Positions 10,351 through 20,576 of a stretch of 64,000 nucleotides of DNA are shown here, in pieces; position 1 is the first letter of the stretch, and the number at the start of each line of letters is the position of its first letter. The stretch spans positions 1 to 64,000 of the forward strand of contig JASANG010004072.1 in assembly GCA_030248215.1 (NCBI GenBank), written 5' to 3'. A program made the translations under genes and the position numbers. Under the pieces are notes generated by a model that was not told the DNA's origin, made no database searches, and saw nothing but the letters and a program-made list of their open reading frames with translations. Source of the DNA: Enoplolaimus lenunculus. Taxonomy: Eukaryota > Nematoda > Enoplea > Enoplida > Thoracostomopsidae.

Positions 10351-11724
10351 GAATTTGATGCACCCCTGGTAGGTTAAGCTGGCTATGGGCTTTGTATATG
10401 CGTGCCACTGATGAGGGTTGTTCTTATAATTCAATTTAGTTCCAGTCATTTAATATACGGCAACGCTATATGTTGCCAAATCATTTTAGATTCAGAAACC
10501 TCGAAAGATAATATGTTAATATGTTTGTTATTAACCAAAAAAACAAATACAAATCTATTCTCGCTTTGTATGATTAATTTGAAGATGTCGTTCTGTCAAC
10601 GGGGCCACATAACCCGAGAACTTTTGATCAAATGTCAATACCACCGTTCAACTCAGCTCGTTACTCAACGTAAAAAGGCGTGCGCAATTTAAAAGTGGGG
10701 GTATGGGATACAGCTGCCCCTGCGCTGAAATTTATACACTGGTTTGTATATTTTTATACTGATCTGTGTACTGTTTCTACGTTTTGTGATAAATAAAATT
10801 TCATAAAATTTAATATGAAACACCATAAATTATCAATTTTTTAAACAAGCAGCTCCTAAAAGCGGCAATGAAGACGGGTGTAAAAAATTCGAATCTAAAT
10901 TCCTACGAATTTAACGTAAACGCGTCTATTGTATAGATCTCGATGTTAGAAAGGTATGGCTGACAAAGTTCAGTGTAGACAATGCGGATTTGAAGGTATA
11001 CCATCTATACACTTCCTATATGCAAAGCCACGACACCAGGGTTATTTGCTGGGCATATCTGGGTGGCGGTTTACATAATCATATTTATACCAAAAAACTT
11101 AAAGGGTGTAAAATTTGCGACCAGCGACCATGCAGCCTAAACACAGTACCGTTCAACTCGTCCGTCTATGATGCTATAAACTAAGGCACTCCTGCAAATT
11201 CCTAATTACCATACAGCGTACCTCCGTCGAAAATTCTTTAAAATACTCCACTCTTGATCGAAATCTGTAAATATTGAAAGCAAGAATAAAGAATCATGAC
11301 ATTTAAGCGTCCACAAATCCGATTAAGCAATAGATCCACATTAAAGTTAGCTTGAATTTGCTGAAAACTTTAACTGAACATTTTTGTATATTTGATGGAT
11401 TCAAGTGGACGTGTACGCAAAATTTGACTCATTTGGGCAAAGAAAGAAGGGCTTAAATTGCTCGTATGACTTTTTGAACTCTTAAATTGAATTTAAGTTG
11501 ACCATAAATTATATTTCCGATAAAAATCGAAACCTTTCACATGCTTCGAACATGCGCCCTCAGGGCCCCAAAGGATACCGCTCTGTGCACTCAGCCATCC
11601 TTCCATGAAGTCCTTCTATGGTGTACTCTGCTGTATTCTGGATGTATGCAACAGTGCATCAACACATATATAATATATATGTGTAATATATACATGCAAA
11701 TTACGTTGTTATGTGAGAAATTTC
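10351..11724. other. No recognised feature
   Basis: About 1.4 kb of AT-rich DNA with short open frames only. None has matching splice context or a recognisable domain. Confidence 0.4.
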
Positions 11725-11896
11725 GGCCAATGTAAAGAACAGTGACGGCACAGTATTATATGCATATTCCTAAGCCTAAACCTAACCCTAAACCTAAACC
11801 TAAGCGTATTCCAAGCAAAACAATTAGTATAAAGCTTAAGCTTACTCTATTCTAGTCGCACATAAAAACTCTCCGTCCCTGATCTTTACATGGACC
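11725..11896 (-). mobile_element. Family A MITE with exact 8-bp target duplication
   Basis: Ends GGCCAATGTAAAGAAC and GATCTTTACATGGACC, flanked on both sides by GAAATTTC. The 8-bp duplication supports a hAT transposase as mover. Confidence 0.88.
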
Positions 11897-12203
11897 GAAA
11901 TTTCAAACACAAGGAGATCAAAAATACGTTTGGTGAAAACAGAGGTGCGTAAAGTGGATTTCACCACGTCTCTACTTTTCAACAAACCGTACAAAAAATT
12001 TGATTTCGTTCAAAATTGACGCAATCTTAGAAAAATTGATATAATTTAAAACTCAGCATAGTTTCTAAATAATCTAAAATTAGTAATTCTTGTACAAGGG
12101 TTATTTTATAATTAGTTCACCGAGATATACACTGTTGGTAATCGAGTCAGCCTCAAGGCCGTCTCAAACGTTTCATGCAAAGCGGTTATCATACAGTCCA
12201 CGC

Positions 12204-12929
12204 GGCCCATGTATAGAACAAGGCCGGATCGTGTTCCGGAGGGAGTTATAATGGAGTCAGTGTAAGCTTTAGACTATTTTTTGCTTAGGCTTAGGCTTAG
12301 GCTTAGAAATAGGCTCATCTATACGCTTAGGCTTAGGCTCAGGAATAGGCTCATCAATATGCTTAGGCTTCGGCTTAGGCTTAGGCTTAGGCTTAGGCTT
12401 AGGCTTAGGAATAGGCACATCTAGACGCGTAGGCTTAGGCTTATGCTTAGGCATAGGCTTAGGCTTAGGCTTTAGGCTTAGGCTTAGGCTTAGGCTTAGG
12501 CTTAGGCTTAGGCTTAGGCTTAGGCTTAGGCTTAGGCTTAGGCTTAGGCTTAGGAATAGGCACATCTATACGCGTAGGCTTAGGCTTATGCTTAGGCATA
12601 GGCTTACGCTTAGGCTTTAGGCTTAGGCTTAGGCTTAGGCTTAGGCTTAGGCTTAGGCTTAGGCTTAGGCTTAGGCTTAGGCTTAGGCTTAGGCTTAGGC
12701 TTAGGCTTAGGCTTAGGCTTAGGAATAGGCACATCTAGACGCGTAGGCTTAGGCTTAGGCTTAGGCTTAGGCTTAGGCTTAGGCTTAGGCTTAGGCTTTG
12801 GTTTTGGCTTAGGCTTAGGCTTAGGCTTAGGCTTAGGCTTAGGCTTAGGCTTTGGCTTAGGCTTAGGCTTAGGCTTAGGCTTAGGAATATGTTTATACTA
12901 CTGTTCCGGCTCTGTTCTATACATGGTCC
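12204..12929 (+). mobile_element. Large family A MITE with long perfect (TTAGGC)n arrays
   Basis: Ends GGCCCATGTATAGAACA and TGTTCTATACATGGTCC, with near-exact 8-bp duplications (GTCCACGC/GTCCACAC). Inside are three long runs of TTAGGC (about 12473-12553, 12617-12722 and 12745-12795), separated by a repeated ~190 bp block containing GGAATAGGCACATCTA. Reading frames here give only Leu-Ser or Lys-Pro repeats. Confidence 0.9.
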
Positions 12930-13237
12930 GTCCACACAATACTGGGCTGTCGCTTATCATTTCGCTTTACCGTCATCTTCTTATGAACTCTAGAAGCAGG
13001 TAACTCAGTTGAGGTAAAACGAAATCAATTTGACGATTAAGCTTTGCTATCGAAAGCCTAAAAACGACTAAAGTGAAAATTCTCGTAAACCTTTGTGAGA
13101 TACTTTAGACCTGGTATGGCTTAGACTGTGATAACCTTTTTGGCGAGCGGTTTTCTATGACAAGTTTATAAAGTTTATGTATGAAATTAACCAGTATTCG
13201 AATATGCTATGTGAAGCATTTATCACCTGTTAGTTTT

Positions 13238-13394
13238 GGCCAATGTAAAGAATAGGGGCGGAACAGTATTATAAGCATATTCCTAAGCCTAAACCTAAGC
13301 CTAAGTCCAAGCCAAGCAAAAAATAAGCCTAAAGATTGCTTACTCTATTCTAGTACCACAGAAAAATTCTCCGCCCCTGATCTTTACATGGGCC
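13238..13394 (-). mobile_element. Family A MITE
   Basis: Ends GGCCAATGTAAAGAATAGGG and CTTTACATGGGCC, with partly matching 8-bp flanks TTAGTTTT/TTAGCTTA. Confidence 0.85.
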
Positions 13395-13504
13395 TTAGCT
13401 TAAAGCCCTGCTGGTAATGTCAGTTGTGTGCGGTAAGTAGAGGTACGTGAATAGATTTCACGTACCCCGTCAATAGTCTGAAGTGCTTTGCTCTTTGACG
13501 TATC

Positions 13505-13858
13505 GGCAAATGTAAAGAACAGGGGCGGAACAGTATTATAAGCGTATTCCTAAGCCTAAGCGTAAGCCTAAGCTCAACCCGTTCTCACATGAATATTTTC
13601 TATTTTCCCTGAGACATACTTTTATGCTTGGATTCGAACTCCAGTGTCTGGAGTGGGAGGCGTATCCCATCACCACTCAGCTATAGGAGCTTGACGCTCG
13701 AGCCCGAGGGGGCTCTCACGTCTTGTGGTGATTTAGTACTGTGTATACGTGTGGCAATTGTTAAACACGGTGCGATATATATTTAACGTATATACACTGC
13801 GCTAAGTTGCCTACAGGCAACTCAATGTGAGAAGGGGTTAAGCGCAAGCCTAACGGCC
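13505..13858 (-). mobile_element. Family A MITE interrupted by a TTAA MITE
   Basis: It is flanked by exact GACGTATC duplications. The body is internally shortened and split by the TTAA element at 13574-13841. Confidence 0.82.
13574..13841 (+). mobile_element. TTAA-type MITE with tRNA-like body, nested
   Basis: Same family as 7526-7797 in the other orientation; the left target reads TCAA. It lies inside the family A MITE, so it is the younger insertion. Confidence 0.8.
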
Positions 13859-14251
13859 GACGTATCCGAAACCATTGTATGTCACCATGGAGCGTGCGAA
13901 GATCAGGATCGAACCGTGTTTGCACGTCACTGCAATAGAGAAGCAAACTTCCTTCCCATACACCAAGACGAGGGTTATTTGCTTTTTGTTCTTCTTCAGT
14001 AATCTATACGGAAAGGTTTGATCTTGGGGGGTGTTTCTAATTTTTCACTAAAATAGAAAATTTACACCAGACGGCAACCGAGGAATTTTGAGGCGAGACA
14101 CGCTACCATGAAAATTTTAGCCCAAACATATTTTGTTCAGCCAATCTGATCGGTGCTAAACTAATCTTAGGGTCGCAACTAATTTATTTCTTCAAATCAG
14201 GCTCCAGTCTCCAAACGTAAACGGCACAAATAATGGGGTGCTTTATGTTTC

Positions 14252-14488
14252 GACCCATGTAAAGTTCAGGGGCAGAAAGTTTCCCTGCACGACTGCAGTA
14301 GAGTAAGCTTAAGCTTTAGACTAATTTTATTTTGCTTTAACTTAAGCTTAGGTGTACGCTTAGGTCCAGTAATATGTTTAAGCTTAGCAATAAGATCATT
14401 CTTACGCTTAGGATTAGTTACAGGTTTAGAGGCTTAGACGTAGGAATATGCTTATACTACTGTTACTGTCCTGTTTTATACATTGGCC
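14252..14488 (+). mobile_element. Family A MITE
   Basis: Ends GACCCATGTAAAGTTCAGG and TGTTTTATACATTGGCC, with short diverged hexamer runs. Confidence 0.8.
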
Positions 14489-14519
14489 CAAGTGTTCATG
14501 GTTCGGAGTACTAAACTTT

Positions 14520-14701
14520 GGCCCATGTAAAGATCAGGGGCGGATCGTTTTTCTGCGGGACTGCAATAGAGTAAGATTAACGACTAGACTATTTTTTGCC
14601 TGGCTTAGACTTACGTTTTGGCTTAAGAATATGCTCATTCTTAAGCATAGGCTGAGGAATATGCTTATGATACTGTTCCGCCCCTGTTCTTTACATTGGC
14701 C
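14520..14701 (+). mobile_element. Family A MITE with exact 8-bp target duplication
   Basis: Ends GGCCCATGTAAAGATCAGG and TTCTTTACATTGGCC, flanked by TAAACTTT on both sides. Confidence 0.9.
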
Positions 14702-14896
14702 TAAACTTTTGATTAGTCCTCCGGAGTATGGCTCTCACCCGTAGCAGGTGCGGTTTGCCAGTTTCTTATTTCCTTGAAACATGAACCCTATTACGATTCT
14801 GCGTTGCGTTTAACATCGCGTGATGCCAAATGTACCTTTGCTCAAAAAATCACTAGCTATGTAAATCACACTTTGGAGAAGTGAAAAATAATTTTA

Positions 14897-15019
14897 ATTT
14901 TTAAATATTAAGAAGTATTTTTAAATATTAAGAAATATTTTTTAAATATTAAGAAATATTTTTAAATATTATGAAATGTTATTAAATATTTAGACATATT
15001 TTTAAATATTAAGAAATAT
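14897..15019. repeat. ~20-bp AT-rich tandem repeat, about 6 copies
   Basis: Copies of TTTTTAAATATTAAGAAATA with small variations. Related AAGAAAT motifs recur at 15450-15490 and 31705-31740. Confidence 0.8.
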
Positions 15020-15783
15020 CACTATGTAGGAAATATTGTAATAAGCGTAACAACACTGCCGAAGTAGAAAAAATGTTAAGCTGGTACAATCCGTTTTTGA
15101 CCACCCATCCAGAGTATATGTTCATGTCCGTAGGCCAGCTCACCGTGCTAAAGGGCTATAAAATTTTTCAAAAGCGACTCAATACGAGTAAGGTTGAAAA
15201 TTTTCTAGGGAAGGCTACAATTGTTTCGGGCTGGCGTTTAGCCTCTCTGCACACAAAAAAGCATTTCGGAATTTATCCAGGAAAGCATTTTCTGTGGCAA
15301 AACTGAAAAGTTTTTCTGATATTTAAGACAATTTTTGTAAAAAATATACCTGGAAAACGTTTATTTTCAAACTTTAATTCAAAACTTTTTTGAAATCATT
15401 TCTGTTATCACAGAAACACTTTTCAAGTGCAACCTGCTAATTATATTTCTTAAATGTAAGAAATTTTATCTTAAATATCAGAAATATTTTGAGTGTGAGC
15501 CCCTCATCGGCTACGGTCCCATATCGGTTCATACGTACGTACGCCAAGTATAGAAAGTTAGAGTTGTTTAGTTGCTCAGTCGTTAGCCGGCACCTGGGTT
15601 AAAAAGTCGAAAGTTTTACTCAAAAACAAAAACCCCAAACCTTTGTTGTTTTTCAGAAATGGCTGTTTTTTTGGTTTTCGCAGTCCTTAAAGTTGTTTGG
15701 AAAGGCCAAACTATACATACGCGGTGTATTTGAAGTAGGAACAATGAGATTAGACGGAACCTGCACGAGGGGATAGAAAGACG
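15020..15783. other. No confident gene
   Basis: A 77-codon frame at 15073 includes GGCCAGCTCACCGTGCTA, which resembles a dispersed repeat (copies near 41660 and 57350), so it is probably not a gene. Confidence 0.4.
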
Positions 15784-16140
15784 GGAAAATGTTACTTTTA
15801 GTGGGCGTAACAGTAAATTAAGCGTATTCTTAAGCCTAAGCCTAAGCGTCGCAAAAATGAGTTCCTATGCCTAAGCCTAAGCGCGTTGCAAAAATGTGTT
15901 CCTAAGCCTAAGCCTAAGCGTTGACAAAATGTGTTCCTAAGCCTAAGGCTAAGCGTTGCCAAAATGTGTTCCTAAGCCTAAGCATAAGCGTTGCCAAAAT
16001 GAGTTCCTAAGCCTAAGCATAAGCGTTGCCAAAATGTGTTCCCAATCCTAAGCCTAAGCCTAAGCAAAAAAGCTGGAATCGAAACCTACTATTTTATAGA
16101 CTCAACAGAAACCTGGACGCCCCTTAAAGTAACATGGGCC
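15784..16140 (-). mobile_element. Family B MITE with an expanded internal block
   Basis: Ends AATGTTACTTTTAGTGGGCG and CCCCTTAAAGTAACATGGGCC. A ~60 bp unit (AAAATGTGTTCCTAAGCCTA then AGCGTTG) is repeated about six times inside. Confidence 0.85.
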
Positions 16141-16433
16141 GAATGATGTGCCCGTTAAATGTCTGGAGGGACAAAAAAAAACTGGTTCGCAGAAAATCTC
16201 CCAAGTTGTCGAATAGTACAATTTTCTTGGTCGCTTGTATTCTCACAGAAAATTGAAATTTTAGATGATACCCTGTGAAAGTGAAGTAGTGTCTACGCAC
16301 CTGCATGGAACATTGCTTGGGGGGCATCGGGTGCTAAACCCCTAAGATCAGTTGGATATTGCACGGATTGTTTGTCTCAGCGTTTCTTCAGGTTGAAATT
16401 TTTGTAGATTCCAATGGATAGGTTAAGGGTTAC

Positions 16434-16629
16434 GGCCAATGTATACAACAGCGCCGTTTGAATAAGCATATTCCAAAACCTGAGTCTAAAGCTTAAGCGT
16501 CAAAAAGAGCTTATACCTGAACCTAAACATAGCTTCAGCCAAAGCAAAAAAATAGTCTACAGCTTTAAAACGTACTCTATTGCAGTCCCGCAGTAAAACG
16601 TGTTCCAACCCTGATGCTTTACATGGATC
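16434..16629 (-). mobile_element. Family A MITE, diverged
   Basis: Ends GGCCAATGTATACAACAGCG and GATGCTTTACATGGATC, with AAGCCT-like hexamers. Confidence 0.75.
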
Positions 16630-16926
16630 AAAGTTTGACGTAGACAATTGAAAATATATTGATCATGATTTACTCGACGCAGTTAGCGAGGAAGCTTATA
16701 CTTGAAGCTTAGTCTTGGTTGAAGGGTTTTATCCAGGAAGTGTCTGTATGTGTTTTTAATGTTTCGCTGCGTATGAGCTGATTTGCCGGACTAAAAGCCT
16801 AAGCAAGCTTTTGGTATTGTTTTGAAGTTAAGGCGGCGCTGTACTGGTCACGCGTAGCCGTCCAGTGCTAGCCGGCGTCCCACGGCGTCGCATCTCAAAT
16901 AATTTTTGTTTACAAATTGATATGTT

Positions 16927-17302
16927 CAGTGGCGGATCCAGGATTTCAAAATAGGGGGGGCAAAATTTCACAGGTAGTAAACTTATATTTGACCCATACT
17001 GTAGTTACCCCGAATAAGAGGGGGTCCCCATTTTGAGTGCCAATTAATAGGAGTCCGTATCCCTAATAAAAGTCCGTAAGCGGGTAGAGTCCTTAAATCC
17101 TTGTTAGAGTCCATAAATGTCTATTATCCCTAATTGTAGCGCATAAATGACTCCAGGGCCAAGAAACGTTAAAGCGTGCTTATACTATTGTGTATAAAAC
17201 AGAGAAATAAACATGCGTAGAACAGCAATTGACACCATATAATTGTTGTCGAGATGCTGTTTGGGGGGCCACGGCCGGGGTGCCCCCATGGATCCGCCAT
17301 TA
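16927..17302. mobile_element. hAT-type element with CAGTGGCGGATCCA ends
   Basis: Inverted ends CAGTGGCGGATCCA and TGGATCCGCCATTA with an exact 8-bp duplication GATATGTT. A family C fragment is nested inside. Terminal pieces of the same family occur at 18230-18242 and 36399-36415. No transposase seen. Confidence 0.8.
16997..17165. mobile_element. Family C MITE fragment
   Basis: TACTGTAGTTACCCCGAATA and the internal GAGTCCGTA phrases match copies at 42267-42840 and 62413-62759. The right end is not clear. Confidence 0.65.
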
Positions 17303-17542
17303 GATATGTTGTTCTTTACGGCAATACACATGCGTTGCGATATGGTGCCGGACGACGGCGGGCGAAGGTTTTTTCGGTTGGAAAACAGGGTTCCGGTTAA
17401 AGCCCCCCCCCCGAGTTTGTTCGAATAATAGGAATGGCCAGTTATACGTGTACATATTTTATACATGGTTCACATACGTATATATAGTCTGATGGATACC
17501 TACTGTGCTCTCTATTACTCTCATGGCGATTCAAGTTTGAGA

Positions 17543-17718
17543 GCCCATGTAAAGATCAGAGGCGGAACGTTTTTCTGTGTGGACTGTAATGGAATAAGCA
17601 TAATTTTAGACTAATTTTTTGCGTAGGCTTAGGCTTATGAATAAACTCATTCTTACGCTTAGGCTTAGGCTTAGAAGTACGCTTAACTACTGTTATGGCC
17701 CTGTTCTATACAATGGTC
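17543..17718 (+). mobile_element. Family A MITE
   Basis: Ends GCCCATGTAAAGATCAGAGG and CTGTTCTATACAATGGTC, flanks GTTTGAGA/GTTTGACT. Confidence 0.82.
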
Positions 17719-17929
17719 TGTTTGACTAAAAGATGCAAAAGAATCCTGTACCATTTTGGATGCCATCATGAGGAGGTCAGCCCCAAGGTCCAAACACCGT
17801 AATCAAAAATTTTAGGTTCGTGTTTAGGATTACATATTGAAAAATTCCTAGTCCAAATGCGGATACGGGTATTTTGGATATTCTAGATCTGGATGAGAAT
17901 ATTTATTTCAAAAAATTGTTGCATAAATA

Positions 17930-18250
17930 CAATCTTGACTTTATTTATATCCGGTTTGAATCACCTCTCTGCAACTTAACCATTATTTGAAATACAACAT
18001 ATTTTGTGTAAAACATAAACTTTTTAGATTTTATCTCGTTTTTGACAGCGAAGATTAAGTTGATCTCTACACAATTTTTTCCTCAGAATTGTTTGTGATA
18101 AAATGCTAAGATCCCAACGACTTTTTCCACTCAGAAAATGTTTTTGTGATAAAATAATAATGTCCCTATACCTTGTACAATTTTTTCGTCTTCATAACAT
18201 TTGCCAGCCCGCGCCACGTGAGAAATTTTTGGATCCGCCCCTTTAAATCT
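17930..18250. repeat. Dispersed repeat fragment
   Basis: Phrases such as GTTTTTGTGATAAAATAATA and TGTCCCTATACCTTGTACAA recur in altered form around 38230-38290 and 63000-63180. Boundaries and class are unclear. Confidence 0.35.
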
Positions 18251-18721
18251 ACCCTACGTGAGAAGAGATTTAGAAAACATTTTGTACATGATAGCATTTC
18301 GAACAACCCACGAGTCTAACGTCATGAATTTTAAAATGCCTAAATTAGTGTTATTTTATACAAGTAATTTTAGAATCACATTTACAACTCGCTTGTTTCA
18401 CCGTCTCTTCCTACTCAGTGAAGAAAGGGTGCTACACACATTTGAAAATTCAAACACAGTATCTGTGCTTTATTAAATCCAACGCTAACAACATTTAAAA
18501 AATTATTTTCAACTACAAATCTTCATCGGTTCGGATGCGGAAATTTTATTTTTTGTTCGACTTTACAAAAGCCTAATTTTGGTTTTGCTTTTGCCCGAAG
18601 CTCAAAATATTTCGGTGATTTAAGACACAAAATATGCGTTTCATTTTAAAATCAAATCAAGCCCATCTGCCGGCACACATAGCAATTTAAGGAAGCAATT
18701 TTCTAAATTAACTTGCACTCA

Positions 18722-18724
<3 letters not shown>

Positions 18725-18776
<52 letters not shown>

Positions 18777-18812
18777 TATATAATATATTTATATATATAC
18801 ATACATATATAT
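18725..18812. repeat. (TA)n microsatellite
   Basis: Nearly pure TA dinucleotides. Confidence 0.95.
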
Positions 18813-18965
18813 CTTCACTTGGGTTTCTTTTTCCGATATGAATTCTGGTTCCTGGTTACACCTTATGGCAGTTTAGGGTAGTTTCTACAATTTGTCCACT
18901 TACATCGGTTAGTTAAAACTAGGTGTCTACGAGATGTGGTTCCGTATTCGTTTAGTTACGTCTAA

Positions 18966-19175
18966 GGGTAGCGCTATACTTTTGATGACGTCCGACGCCG
19001 TCTGTCACCCGTATGGCGCTGTCCGTCACAGTACGGCGCCGGACGTCACCGTCTGTCATCATACGGTATGGTATGTGAGTATTTCGCGTACGATATCGCA
19101 CCGTTACACATAATTACGGACGGCACCGTCCGGATGACGGACGGCATCGGACGTCATCAATAGTATAGCGCTACC
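18966..19175. mobile_element. Family D GC-rich foldback MITE
   Basis: Ends GGGTAGCGCTATACT and AGTATAGCGCTACC, with many nested inverted CGTCCG/CGGACG motifs. Copies at 28828, 45726, 50803, 54443 and 56062. Confidence 0.85.
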
Positions 19176-19619
19176 ATTCGAATGATTTTGTCAAAATGAG
19201 AATTTTACAACTCAGAATATTGGGTTACGAGTGAATTAATATTTACTGATATTAAACGCCGAAATATTAACTAATTCGCTAGCTGAATTGAATAATTAAT
19301 TCATTTTGAATGGTCAATAAATGTGAATAATAATTTTGTCAGTTTTGAACTGAAACTCGGTATAACTGAAAGGATTTTATTGCCGGCTATTTGAATAGTC
19401 ACTGTGTGTACAGCGCCTTGGGTCATATACGATTTTTCGTAGCTACTTAAATATCCTTTATATATTGAAACAAGCACTTTACTCTTAATGGGTTTGTAGT
19501 ACATCTGTTTAGCGTCGTCAGCTGTTCAAAGAGTTAGGTACTTTAAGTTTTAGGTTCGAACGGTATTTTGCTAACTTGAACCCAAACAACTATCGAACCC
19601 GGGTGTGTATACTGATGCC

Positions 19620-19830
19620 ATACAGTGTAAATTTCAGTAAATTGATTTTAATTCAGAATGAATTGAATCACTGACTATGAATTAGGTGTTTGAGAACTTA
19701 GAATTTTGAATTGATTGAAGTTATTCTGAGTTAATAACTCAATTTTTGGAATTCAGTCAGCTCAGATTGACTTAACCTTTTATTGTTAGTAACCCAGAAG
19801 TAATCAAAAATAACTAATTCGTTCTCTGAG
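19620..19830. mobile_element. Family F MITE (GAATT-rich)
   Basis: It begins CAGTGTAAATTTCAGTAAAT and has the repeated TTGAATCA/TGAATT pattern of the full copy at 59825-60079. A partial piece lies at about 19190-19330. Confidence 0.6.
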
Positions 19831-19832
19831 GT

Positions 19833-20337
19833 GGCTCATGTAAAGATCAGGGGCGGAACGTTTTTCTGTGGGACTCCAATAGAGTAAGTTTAAGCATTAG
19901 GCTCAAATTTGTTTGCTTGGCTTAGGCTTTGGCTAAGGAATATGCTCATTCTTACGCTTACGCTTAGGCTTAGGCGCAGGCTTAGGAATATGCTCATTCT
20001 TACGCAAAGCTTTAGGCCTAGGCGTAGGCTTAGGAATATGCTCATTCTTACGCTTACGCTTAGGCTTAGGCTTTGGCTAAGGAATATGCTCATTCTAACG
20101 CTTAGGCTTAGGCTTAGGCGTAGGCTTGGGAATATGCTCATTCTTACGCTTACGCTTAGGCTTAGGCTTTGGCTAAGGAATATGCTCATTCTTGCGCTTA
20201 CGGTTTAGGCTAAGGCTTAGGCTTAGGCTTAGGAATATGCACATTGTTACGCTTAGGCTTAGGCTAAGGCTTAGGCTTAGGCTTAGGCTTAGGAATATGC
20301 TTATAATACTGTTCCGCCGCTGTTCCTTGCATTCGCT
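19833..20337 (+). mobile_element. Large family A MITE with ~60-70 bp tandem blocks
   Basis: Ends GGCTCATGTAAAGATCAGG and CCTTGCATTCGCT, flanks TCTGAGGT/TCTGAGTT. A block containing AATATGCTCATTCTTACGCT is repeated six times between hexamer runs. It lies about 110 bp upstream of the globin-like start codon. Confidence 0.88.
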
Positions 20338-20444
20338 TCTGAGTTGATCAATCAACTCGCTCGAATTTACACCGATGTACGCTGCTCAAAATTTTTACAA
20401 TTTTAACCAGTCAACTAAAGTTAAATTTTCAAAATGTTTCTGAA

Positions 20445-20576
20445 ATGGGAAATCGATGGTCGATAGTGAAAACTCGTTGCGATGAGTACAGCAAAGTTGT
20501 ACGCGAATGGTTTAGTCGAGATAAACTCAAAGGACTCACAAGACATGAACGTGACATCATTCAAGATACATGGCTG
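20445..20576 (+). CDS. Globin-like exon 1: myristoylation signal and A helix
   Basis: The ATG at 20445 opens MGNRWSIVKTRCDEY and the exon ends in the A helix, HERDIIQDTWL, at a CTG|GTAAGC donor. Forty-four codons, phase 0. A further ATG in another frame at 20570 reads FEKF-like sequence but is not needed. Confidence 0.65.

Noticed and set aside
12473-12795. A true telomere or chromosome end
   Set aside because: The arrays are enclosed by MITE ends with a target duplication, and unique sequence and genes continue on both sides.
12269-12935. Long open frames of Leu-Ser and Lys-Pro repeats here and in other MITEs (19890-20208, 22200-22722, 30824-31273)
   Set aside because: They are translations of the stop-free TTAGGC hexamer on either strand inside MITEs, with no start context or splice support.
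15073-15306. 77-codon open frame
   Set aside because: It contains sequence shared with a dispersed repeat and lacks splice context.
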